NCBI RefSeq assembly: GCF_000817775.3
Contig: NZ_JTHE03000019.1
Location: 1-64,000, forward strand
Length of the DNA stretch: 64,000 nt
Direction: 5' to 3'
Source: Lyngbya confervoides BDU141951
GTDB lineage: Bacteria; Cyanobacteriota; Cyanobacteriia; Thermosynechococcales; Thermosynechococcaceae
Under the pieces are notes generated by a model that ran no database searches, was not told the DNA's origin, and saw only the letters and a program-made list of their open reading frames with translations. How positions within the stretch are numbered: position 1 is the stretch's first letter; each line of letters starts with the position of its first letter. Below, piece after piece: positions 1 through 6,928 of the stretch. The position numbers and the translations under genes were made by a program.

Positions 1-160
1 AAGAACTCATGCTCTGTATCTTAATCGACTGGCGACCCTAAAACGCTCATTTTTTCGTTCGACCCTGGGACGGTTACGTGGCATGTTTTCTGATTTAATC
101 TTGGGCTTTCCTCCAGCACGATCGTTGCTAATCTTAAAAATGAACATTGAGTTGCAACCG

Positions 161-1963
161 TCAGTCATCACTGTTATGGGAATCATCATGACCTTTACCA
201 CTGGCAAGGGGGTTCTCAAACCAAATAGAACGTTGTGGGAAAGGAATAGAAATTCCTGCTTGATCTAACACTGGCTTGAGCCGTCTGCGATACTCGCGAG
301 CCACGTCCCATTGTTTCAAAGGTTGCGTTTTGATCCAAAGACGAATCGTCACGCTGTTATCACCAAATTGATCTACCCCCAGCACCGATGGATCCTCAAG
401 AATGAATTCACTCCATTGGGGATCGGCACACATCTCCAAGGCAACATCCTCCATCAGTTTAATCGCTTGCTCAAGATCCGTATGATAGGCAACATCGATT
501 CCCAAATTAACCCGAGACCACTGACTCGTGAGATTTTTCACTTGAGTAAAACTGTTATGGTCAATGGTCACCAGTTCACCATCGGTGGATCTCAATTGTG
601 TCATCCGTACATTCATATACTCAACCACTCCCACGACGTTGTTAATCGCAACGACATCACCAATTGCATATTGATCTTCCCAGAGGATTAAGCAGCCTTT
701 AATCCAATCTTTAATTAGATTTTGAGCAGCAAAACCTATCACTCCTAGACTCGTGATGATAATAGATATCGGTGCATGAATCGCGGTCAGAAACCATAGA
801 CAAGCTAGTATGACGGCAAGGCATTGAGTGATTTCATTAATTGCTTGGGTGATAGTTGGGAGTCGATAAGCCACTCGCTGAGCTTTGTCAGGAATATTTA
901 TTTGCCGTTTTGCCCATCCCTTCAAGGTAATATTGATGGCAATTTTTATAATTCTTAGTGCCAAACCAACCACTAGAAAGATCCACAGTAAATCTAAAGG
1001 TGCGGCAAGTAGCCGAAATGCGATTGATCTGGTTCCAGGAAATTTGTATAAGGCAAGAAAGAGTCCTGAAACCCAAAGACTAATTTGTATAAACCAAAAG
1101 ACCGAGCTTGGCAATTGGTACAAATTCTGTTGATTCCTTAGAGTTTGTTTTGACAACAAACTGAAGGGATCAGCCGTGAATATCCTAAAGCCCCTCAAAG
1201 CTTGAGTATTCAGATATGCTTCTGGGTCAGTGGGTACCTCATCGGTGAGTGGAGAAGTGGATAAATTATCTCTTGAACTAGATGAAATCCTTTGTTTAAT
1301 TAGTTTACGACGGTTCTTGAGTCGTCTTTGTATCATCCAAAGGATGACACTTAAGAAGACTGTGAGACCTAGGACCGTTAGGGCAAAAATTAGACTCTCC
1401 CAATAATATTGGGGCTGACGTTGGTCCCAAGCACGCTCTAAGGCACTACGGATTTTCTGAATCCACTCCTTTGCTAACTGATCTGGTGTTTGAAACTCAA
1501 TGAAGGTATCAGACTCCGTGATTGTCAAAATCTTACGCTCAACCAAGGATTGTGAATCTTTAGAATAAATAACAAGTTCATTATTGAACTTAGAGGTATA
1601 TATATCCAGTTTTTTGGGATTAATCCCCGTTTCTATAATTTGCTTGAGACGAATTTCAATGGTTCTTATACGATTTTCAATTGGCAATAGTTGAGGCTGA
1701 CTCTCAGAGAGATCAGGGGCAGGAGCCGCGACCTGAAATATTTGCTCTCCATCAACCTTTACAGCTGCAACATCAATATTTCCGAGACGAACATAGTCTA
1801 TGGAAGATTGAGCTTGATAAGGTGAACTTTCCCCAAAGATATTAAATTGACCCGCTGCGCTAGGAACAGAAGCCTGAAAGAATATTAGTGAACCTGAAAG
1901 AATCAGAATCAAAGATCTTAATGACTTGAAGAAGCTTACTTGTAATCTGAGTAATCTAAGCAT
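161..1963 (-). CDS. MscS-family mechanosensitive ion channel
   Basis: 600-residue small-conductance mechanosensitive channel of the long cyanobacterial type. Such channels open under membrane tension and release solutes on hypo-osmotic shock. The N-terminus (about residues 1-38) is a signal peptide ending near SAAGQ, followed by a soluble periplasmic region of about 150 residues and then several hydrophobic segments (about residues 190-215, 290-345 and 370-410). The pore helix and beta domain are recognisable around GVIGFAAQNLIKDWIKG and GDVVAINNVVGVVEYMNVRM, the part conserved in all MscS proteins. The C-terminus is short and polar (GHDDSHNSDD). The ATG at 1961-1963 has no clear Shine-Dalgarno but is the only start giving a complete signal peptide. 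The gene stands alone. Family assignment is firm; gating specificity cannot be read from sequence. Confidence 0.9.
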   Translation of the reverse strand: MLRLLRLQVSFFKSLRSLILILSGSLIFFQASVPSAAGQFNIFGESSPYQAQSSIDYVRLGNIDVAAVKVDGEQIFQVAAPAPDLSESQPQLLPIENRIRTIEIRLKQIIETGINPKKLDIYTSKFNNELVIYSKDSQSLVERKILTITESDTFIEFQTPDQLAKEWIQKIRSALERAWDQRQPQYYWESLIFALTVLGLTVFLSVILWMIQRRLKNRRKLIKQRISSSSRDNLSTSPLTDEVPTDPEAYLNTQALRGFRIFTADPFSLLSKQTLRNQQNLYQLPSSVFWFIQISLWVSGLFLALYKFPGTRSIAFRLLAAPLDLLWIFLVVGLALRIIKIAINITLKGWAKRQINIPDKAQRVAYRLPTITQAINEITQCLAVILACLWFLTAIHAPISIIITSLGVIGFAAQNLIKDWIKGCLILWEDQYAIGDVVAINNVVGVVEYMNVRMTQLRSTDGELVTIDHNSFTQVKNLTSQWSRVNLGIDVAYHTDLEQAIKLMEDVALEMCADPQWSEFILEDPSVLGVDQFGDNSVTIRLWIKTQPLKQWDVAREYRRRLKPVLDQAGISIPFPQRSIWFENPLASGKGHDDSHNSDD

Positions 1964-2198
1964 AGGAATATAAGATTATTAAAAAATGAATATAGAATAA
2001 GCTTTATATTTTCTGGTTAGCATTAGAAATTTGCTAATATTTTCTAATTCTTAAATATGCCAAGAAATAGAACTCTACTTTTTTGTCTATGGAGTCAGTT
2101 TGATATGGATTACACATATGGTTCAACACAAGCTAAAACATAATACACGCAAGCATCTGCGCTTGAAAGGAAGCTAAATTCTGAAGCACTGTAAACTA
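1964..2198. other. AT-rich intergenic leader of the MscS gene
   Basis: AT-rich non-coding stretch between the MscS start and the decayed ArdC remnant. It presumably holds the MscS promoter on the minus strand. No clean -35/-10 pair, hairpin or short ORF was identified. Confidence 0.4.
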
Positions 2199-2584
2199 TT
2201 AAGCTGCTCCTTGTAAACTTTCAGGTCTCTGATCTCCCTGTAGGTAAATATCGGCATCATGTCCCACCCGTTCTGTCGAGATTTCGGGAAGAGGATCCCC
2301 ATCGGTTTGGGAAATGTCGAACACAGCACTGATTTTGAAGCCCATCACTTTGCAGGAGCTAATTAGATCGGGGGGATCCCCACCGTGGTCTGGAGAGATT
2401 TTGAGAGTGCAAGGAGCGAGAAGGGCGATCGCATTTCGCCTTTGCGAATTTGACGCCCCAGGTCTTGCCAGGTCTGATATCCGGCGACCCTGGTGGCGTG
2501 AGGGCATTGCCAGGCGATGAGGATGAGATTATTAAAACAAGAGTGGTGGAATTTAGCAGCCCCCCGGAGCATGGATCTCCAGCG
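2199..2584 (-). pseudogene. Remnant of an ArdC-type antirestriction protein, frameshifted and truncated
   Basis: Two overlapping minus-strand frames join into one decayed protein. The upstream frame (2584 down to about 2430) reads AAKFHHSCFNNLILIAWQ, then CPHATRVAGYQTWQDLGRQ and KGE. This matches the N-terminal ssDNA-binding region of ArdC-like proteins (pattern FHxYSFNNxLLI..Q....V.G...W..LGR.V.KGE). At a GCGATCGC site near 2425-2432 the reading shifts frame and continues as AIALLAPCTLKIS, then GFKISAVFDISQTDGDPLPE, the region normally following in ArdC (VFDISQTEGEPLPE). It stops at 2199 after QGAA, before any metallopeptidase HExxH. So there is one frameshift and the C-terminal half is missing. 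ArdC proteins normally sit on plasmids and conjugative elements, which suggests a dead mobile-element cargo gene. The match is from memory of the family pattern. Confidence 0.65.
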
Positions 2585-2598
2585 CTAACAGGGATGGC

Positions 2599-2889
2599 CT
2601 AGATACCCTTCTTGAGTTGAGCAGGGGCTTGCTCAGTTTTAGCCTGGGCCGCTTTCCATTCAGCCTTTTGAGCAGTGGCAGGTTTGCGCTTTAAGCGCTG
2701 GGCTGTGATTGGTATGATTACCCCTTTGTGGAGTCGTTGCAAGCTAAAGCGGTTCGAGCCCATGCCGCCGACATCCCACCTTTGCCGTTTCCTGGTCAGC
2801 GGCGATGTGGGAGGGAGTGCTGGAAATCTGTGGCAGGGCGATCGCCTCCAGCCCTTTTAGGCGGCTAGCGACAGCAAGGGGTGTCGTTG
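2599..2889 (-). pseudogene. Remnant of an unidentified gene upstream of the ArdC remnant
   Basis: The minus strand reads as protein in two frames. From about 2870 it gives SRLKGLEAIALPQISS, then TPSHIAADQETAKV. After a frameshift near 2770-2790 it continues as GGMGSNRFSLQRLHKG, then ITAQRLKRKPATAQ and a Lys/Ala/Gln-rich tail ending QLKKGI and a TAG at 2599-2601. The text across the break is continuous (AKV then GGMGSNRF) and the tail is basic, which suggests a DNA- or RNA-associated protein. The family was not recognised. It lies 15 nt upstream of the ArdC remnant in the same direction, so both probably came in together and decayed together. Confidence 0.4.
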
Positions 2890-2939
2890 TCTCTTCCAGA
2901 GGTTAATCTGGAACAACTCTCTGTTTTCAAGCAAAAAAA

Positions 2940-3791
2940 ATGCGGTTGCTTCTACTTCACTTTTTATCTTTACTTGAGAATATATATGGTGGCTGGATTC
3001 TGTGGAATTTATTTCTCGCATTTATTCCCCTCGTGCTCAGCTACCTTCTTTTTCGTCGTCAGTCCGTTGCTCGACCTTGGCTGTGGTGGTTTTGTGGAGT
3101 GGTGGGGTTCATCGGTGCGGTGGGATTGTGGGCTAAGGTTCCCGACCTGTTGAGCGATCGCCTGAATTTCCTCCGCTCAGCCATAAAAGGGGACGTGTCT
3201 GCCATCATAGGGGTCTCTTGGTGGGGAGTTCTCGGTCTCATTGCTCTCGGGTTAAGCATCTGGATATTTAAGCGCAGGAGTAACGCCCGCAGTTTTTTAT
3301 GGTGGCTTGGATTAATTGTGTTCATCTCCTTTCTGCCGAATGCGGCCTACGTGCTCACAGACATTATTCATTTGATTAGAGCCATTGGATCGGGCTTCTT
3401 TTCCGTCTGGACTCTGACGCTTGTGGTGATTCCTATTCATTTTGTTGCAATCTTTCTGGGGTTTGAAGCCTATGTTATTTCTATTCTGAACCAAGGCTCT
3501 TATCTTAGGGAGCAGGGGTCACAGCAATATATTTTACCTGCGGAACTCTTGATGCACAGTCTTTCCGCGGTCGGAATCTATTTAGGTCGCTTTATTCGAT
3601 TCAATAGCTGGGATTTAGTGACAGATCCTGCCAATGTTTTGCTCACAACCTTGAACACGTTAACAGAGAAGCGACCGGTAGCCGTCATAATCGTAACGGT
3701 GGTTATTTTGACAACGCTGTATTGGATTCTCAAGCAAATCACGCTGGGATTGACGTTGAGGGTAAAGGATTTGCAATCTAGCGAATTTTAG
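2940..3791 (+). CDS. DUF1361 integral membrane protein
   Basis: 283 residues, almost entirely hydrophobic, with about seven predicted membrane segments. The diagnostic DUF1361 stretch is present in the middle: ISFLPNAAYVLTDIIHL, corresponding to the family signature LPNAPYLVTDLxHL, followed by GFEAYVISILN and a segment around LGRFIRFNSWDL, also typical of the family. Function is unknown for the whole family. The ATG at 2940 follows an A-tract with no evident Shine-Dalgarno. No neighbouring gene suggests a role, since the upstream DNA is decayed and the next gene is separated by about 200 bp. Confidence 0.8.
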   Translation: MRLLLLHFLSLLENIYGGWILWNLFLAFIPLVLSYLLFRRQSVARPWLWWFCGVVGFIGAVGLWAKVPDLLSDRLNFLRSAIKGDVSAIIGVSWWGVLGLIALGLSIWIFKRRSNARSFLWWLGLIVFISFLPNAAYVLTDIIHLIRAIGSGFFSVWTLTLVVIPIHFVAIFLGFEAYVISILNQGSYLREQGSQQYILPAELLMHSLSAVGIYLGRFIRFNSWDLVTDPANVLLTTLNTLTEKRPVAVIIVTVVILTTLYWILKQITLGLTLRVKDLQSSEF

Positions 3792-3983
3792 ATCCTGCTC
3801 AGAAAATAGCCCTATTTCCGGCCATTTGTCTGGCATTCCAGTTGGGAGAGTTGGCGTGGGGCGATCGCCTTCGATTAAGATTGGAAAGTAGGAGGCCGAT
3901 TGATCAGATCTGGCGTTGAATGACGGGTCATCGAGCATCAGGGACGACCATACCCTCCATCCGAATGATTCGCGACTTTGGCA

Positions 3984-3990
3984 AAGGAGG
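3984..3990 (+). promoter_or_regulatory. Strong Shine-Dalgarno deciding the SnoaL-like start
   Basis: AAGGAGG, complementary to the 16S rRNA 3' end, eight bases before ATG 3999. It rules out the upstream in-frame TTG at 3978. Confidence 0.75.
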
Positions 3991-3998
3991 ATTCTAGG

Positions 3999-4400
3999 AT
4001 GTCCACGGCTGATCAGGTATTCAACAGGCTGTTGCAGTCCTATGCAAGTGCCGTCAATGCAAGCGACTCCGCTGCATATATTCAGAATTTCGCCCAGGAT
4101 GCCATTCGAATGCCACCGGGCGCAAACCCTGAGTATGGCCTGGAGGCCATCCAGAGAGGAGAGCAAGCGGATTACGATGTGGCGCGCTGGGCAGTGAAGA
4201 TGACTCCTCGTGATGTCCTGGCTATCGCAGAGGATTGGGTATACGGCATTGCAGATGTTGAGGTCTCCACCGTCGCTCATGCGGATGGCCTGTCGTCAAA
4301 CTTTCGCCTGACGGCGACGTGGCTTTTGCACCGGGATCGGTCTGGGTCGTGGTTGATTCAGCGACAGATGTGGAATCGCAAGCCAGACAAGGCCTCCTGA
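3999..4400 (+). CDS. SnoaL-like / SgcJ-EcaC family small protein (NTF2 fold)
   Basis: 133 residues from the ATG at 3999-4001, chosen because AAGGAGG at 3984-3990 sits eight bases upstream; an in-frame TTG at 3978 would place this ribosome site inside the gene. The protein has the layout of DUF4440/SnoaL-like NTF2-fold domains: an N-terminal helix (ADQVFNRLLQSYASAVNASD), a YIQNFAQDAIRMPPGANP segment, and C-terminal strands ending TATWLLHRDRSGSWLIQRQM, the usual family ending (W.v..dq). The family includes ketosteroid-isomerase-like enzymes and small binding proteins, so no reaction can be assigned. It stands alone between the DUF1361 gene and the sigma factor. Confidence 0.75.
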   Translation: MSTADQVFNRLLQSYASAVNASDSAAYIQNFAQDAIRMPPGANPEYGLEAIQRGEQADYDVARWAVKMTPRDVLAIAEDWVYGIADVEVSTVAHADGLSSNFRLTATWLLHRDRSGSWLIQRQMWNRKPDKAS

Positions 4401-4585
4401 CGATTCAGACCGATCCTGCTTCCTAGGGGTTGAGGTGAAGGGCGAAACAGCGATCGCGGGGCAAGATGTTATGCAGTGCCGGATTCCTACAATGTGTGAA
4501 TAAACGTTAAAAATCAGCTCGATCAGTGACTGACAATAGAGGTTTACGCTATTTTCTTCTGGATAAAGTTTAATGGGGGAAACAG

Positions 4586-5452
4586 ATGCAAAAGAACGGC
4601 ATGAGTCAGTATCTCCAGGCAATCGGTCGGGTGCCGCTGCTCACGGCAGAGCAAGAAATTGAACTGGGCCGAGCGGTGAAAGCCTGGCAGGAGCATCCTG
4701 ACCCCTCCCCCACGGTGGAAGCAAGAGGCCGCCGCGCTAAGCGCAAGCTGATGGAGGCCAACCTGCGTCTGGTGGTTCACATGGCCAAAAAGTATCGCGA
4801 TCGCGGCTTGGAGTTTGATGACCTGATCCAGGAGGGATCCATTGGCCTGGACCGGGCAGTGGAAAAGTTTGATTTTGCCAGGGGATATAAATTCTCCACC
4901 TACGCCCACTGGTGGATCCGGCAAGCCATTGCCCGAGGGATTGCGGAGCGATCGCGGACGGTGCGATTGCCCGTGCATGTGTGGGAAAAGGTGAACAAGC
5001 TCAAGAGGAGCCGGCGGGAATTTTGGCAGGCCCAGGGTCGAAATCCGTCGATGGCTGAACTGGCGGTGGCCTCTGAAATGTCCCCGCAGGAGTTGGAGAT
5101 GTTGATGAAGCAATTTGCTCAGACGAGCTGTGTTTCCCTGGATCGCAGAGTCAGCAAGGATGCGGAGACCGATCTGATCCATCTGATTGCCAGCGATGGA
5201 CCGGGAACCTTTGAGGCGATCGCGCAGCAGGGGACGCAGGAATTTTTAGGGGAGTTACTGGATCAATTGCCGGAGCGAGAGGCGGTCATCCTCCGGTTGC
5301 GCTACGGGTTGGAGGATGGCGAACCCCAATCTCTACAGGCGGTGGGGGATCAATTGGGCCTGTCTAGAGAGCGGATCCGGCAGCTTGAGAAGAAAGCCCT
5401 CGCCCAGTTACGGCGGGTTCAAGATGTTCAGCAACTGAAAGAGGTGGCTTGA
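4586..5452 (+). CDS. RNA polymerase sigma-70 factor, group 2-like
   Basis: 288 residues with all core sigma-70 regions. Region 1.2 is [20 protein letters not shown]. Region 2 contains [20 protein letters not shown], the [10 protein letters not shown] core-binding motif and the -10 recognition helix [15 protein letters not shown]. Region 3 follows ([14 protein letters not shown]). Region 4 ends with helix-turn-helix [19 protein letters not shown]. There is no long acidic N-terminal region 1.1, so it is a non-essential group 2-type factor rather than the primary SigA, and it is shorter than most group 2 members (310-400 residues). GGGGGA six bases upstream supports the ATG at 4586. It would redirect RNA polymerase under stress or nutrient change. 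Which of SigB-SigE it matches cannot be told here. Confidence 0.9.
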   Translation: MQKNGMSQYLQAIGRVPLLTAEQEIELGRAVKAWQEHPDPSPTVEARGRRAKRKLMEANLRLVVHMAKKYRDRGLEFDDLIQEGSIGLDRAVEKFDFARGYKFSTYAHWWIRQAIARGIAERSRTVRLPVHVWEKVNKLKRSRREFWQAQGRNPSMAELAVASEMSPQELEMLMKQFAQTSCVSLDRRVSKDAETDLIHLIASDGPGTFEAIAQQGTQEFLGELLDQLPEREAVILRLRYGLEDGEPQSLQAVGDQLGLSRERIRQLEKKALAQLRRVQDVQQLKEVA

Positions 5453-5581
5453 GGGCAGCTCCGGTACGGGTGGCGCGGGGGTGACACCCTACCTGATCAG
5501 AATGCCCCAAGGTTTCGGGACTCAGTGCCGGAGCCAGAACAGGGCGGCATTTGGGATCTTAAATTAAGATGGCAGGAGAAT

Positions 5582-5609
5582 TTGGACAAAATCTGGATTA
5601 GATTATAGT
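5582..5609 (+). promoter_or_regulatory. Putative sigma-70 promoter of the DUF2059 gene
   Basis: TTGGAC (5582-5587) and TATAGT (5604-5609) are separated by 16 bp and lie 38 bp before the ATG at 5647. Both hexamers are close to the consensus and the region is AT-rich. Inferred from sequence only. Confidence 0.4.
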
Positions 5610-5646
5610 TTAAAGCCCTCGTAAAGTTTTAGAGACTAGGACCCCC

Positions 5647-6162
5647 ATGTTTAAGCTTAAAGTCTCACAGATTCTCGGATTGATGCTAATCTTCTGCCTT
5701 GCATTGATGACGGTACAGACCGCAAAATCCCAGGAAATCCCTCAAGTTGCAGATCCATCCCACCTATTAGCCCAATCAGCCTCCAAGGACATGTTGGCAG
5801 CCGATGTCCTCCGGGAGACAGGCATCGCCGAAAGATACGATATGCATTTTGACCACATGATGGGAATGTTAATTGGTGACGGCAATGATTCTAATCTTTA
5901 CTCTAGATTGAGAAAGATGTTTGCCCAAGAGATTGGGTGGAGTCAGTTCCAGGATGTCTATATCGGGCGATTGAAGGCTGATTTTTCGGAGGATGAGTTA
6001 CAGGATCTGCTCGAATTATCAAAGCAGCCGGTGATGAAAAAGCTGTTGCAGTCTGAAGCTCAGGCCTATACCGATGCCTCTGCGCGAAGATTTAAGATGG
6101 GATATGAACTATGGTTAAACTATAATGAAGGCAAAATAAGCTTACCAGCGGCAGAGAATTGA
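5647..6162 (+). CDS. Secreted DUF2059-like protein
   Basis: 171 residues. Residues 1-29 form a signal peptide (hydrophobic core ILGLMLIFCLALMTV, cleavage near AKSQ), so the protein is exported. The mature part resembles DUF2059: a helical region beginning ADVLRETGIAERYDMHFDHM, and a C-terminal motif FSEDELQDLLELSKQPVMKK, corresponding to the family pattern FTxxELxxLixFYxSPxGxK. Function of the family is unknown. A plausible promoter is present just upstream. The gene is preceded by the sigma factor (gap about 195 bp) and followed by decayed DNA, so it is probably a single transcription unit. Confidence 0.65.
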   Translation: MFKLKVSQILGLMLIFCLALMTVQTAKSQEIPQVADPSHLLAQSASKDMLAADVLRETGIAERYDMHFDHMMGMLIGDGNDSNLYSRLRKMFAQEIGWSQFQDVYIGRLKADFSEDELQDLLELSKQPVMKKLLQSEAQAYTDASARRFKMGYELWLNYNEGKISLPAAEN

Positions 6163-6405
6163 ATTATCTTTATTGAGCCTAGAACGGTTCTGAATATCGC
6201 TTCTTTGTCGCAGTGAGATTGCCCGCTAGGACCCGCGCAAGCCGAACTATTCCTCCGGGCAAAAAAGATTGATCGGAGGACCGACTTTTACGGGGCCGTT
6301 ATAGTCTTGGTCCGGCTCAAGACCTCCGCAGAATTATGAGTCCTTGAATCAGCGTAGCCCTTGAGTCAGCAGACTCCTGGTTTATTCGATTCCAATTTTT
6401 TCACA
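6163..6405. other. Non-coding stretch with small repeats
   Basis: No gene seen. An inverted repeat has perfect 7-bp arms TCCTCCG (6251-6257) and CGGAGGA (6274-6280), 16 bp apart, and could help end transcription of the preceding gene. Two imperfect direct copies of CCTTGARTCAGC lie near 6342-6370. Confidence 0.35.
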
Positions 6406-6880
6406 GTGGTTACTGATCAACGGCAACGATGGTTCAATACTCCAGCGGCGATCGCACGGTTGCGGGAATGCTTTTGAGTTGCCAAACGTCAACCCCAATC
6501 TATGCGGGCGATCGAGCGATCGCAAGTGTCCTTCCAGCATGTTGAGTCGCTGCTGAGCTTTGGCAATCCTATGATGGAGATGCCATTGCAGATGTCATGC
6601 AGCATGAGCGATCGCGTCTACTTTTTTTAACGATCGCAAGGCTGAACTCAATCAGGCGATCGCGGATTACTGCAAAGTCTCTGAGGTCAAAGCCGAGGTT
6701 GAGGAGGTTAGCGCCACTCTGTTGGAGGAAACACCCCAGGTCATTGGCGGAGCTTTAGTCTCAAGCGCCGGAGTGACCAGTCTGGATGCGGTGACCGAGG
6801 ATCAGCCCCAGGTCAAGGAACGTCCAGCCCCGAAGAATCTAACGCAGATGATTAAGGAGGAGGCCGCAAAGCACAGCTAA
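6406..6880 (+). pseudogene. Multiply frameshifted remnant of an unidentified cyanobacterial gene
   Basis: Protein-like text continues across three disruptions. From GTG 6406 it reads TDQRQRWFNTPAAIARLREC, meets a TGA, resumes in the same frame as AKRQPQSMRAIERSQVSFQ and HVESLLSFGNP, shifts to YDGDAIADVMQHERSR, and shifts again near 6605-6625 into FFNDRKAELNQAIADY, then EVEEVSATLLEETPQVIGG, then LTQMIKEEAAKHS with a TAA at 6878-6880. The last part (6607-6880) has no start codon of its own. Charged, helical composition; the family was not recognised. It abuts the 3' end of the giant toxin gene but is on the opposite strand and does not look like an immunity gene. Confidence 0.5.
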
Positions 6881-6892
6881 TTTGATAGGCCA

Positions 6893-6913
6893 GCCCCCAG
6901 CCTTAATGGGGGC
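6893..6913. terminator. Hairpin between the giant gene and the plus-strand remnant
   Basis: Perfect 7-bp stem GCCCCCA / TGGGGGC with a 7-nt loop, 15 bp beyond the TAG of the giant gene (6929-6931). No T-run follows on either strand, so rho-independent termination is uncertain. Confidence 0.35.
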
Positions 6914-6928
6914 GATCGCACTAGCGAA

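Noticed and set aside
6163-6928. Immunity gene (Tai4-like) on the minus strand downstream of the toxin
   Set aside because: No minus-strand frame of suitable length or signal-peptide character was found in this stretch.
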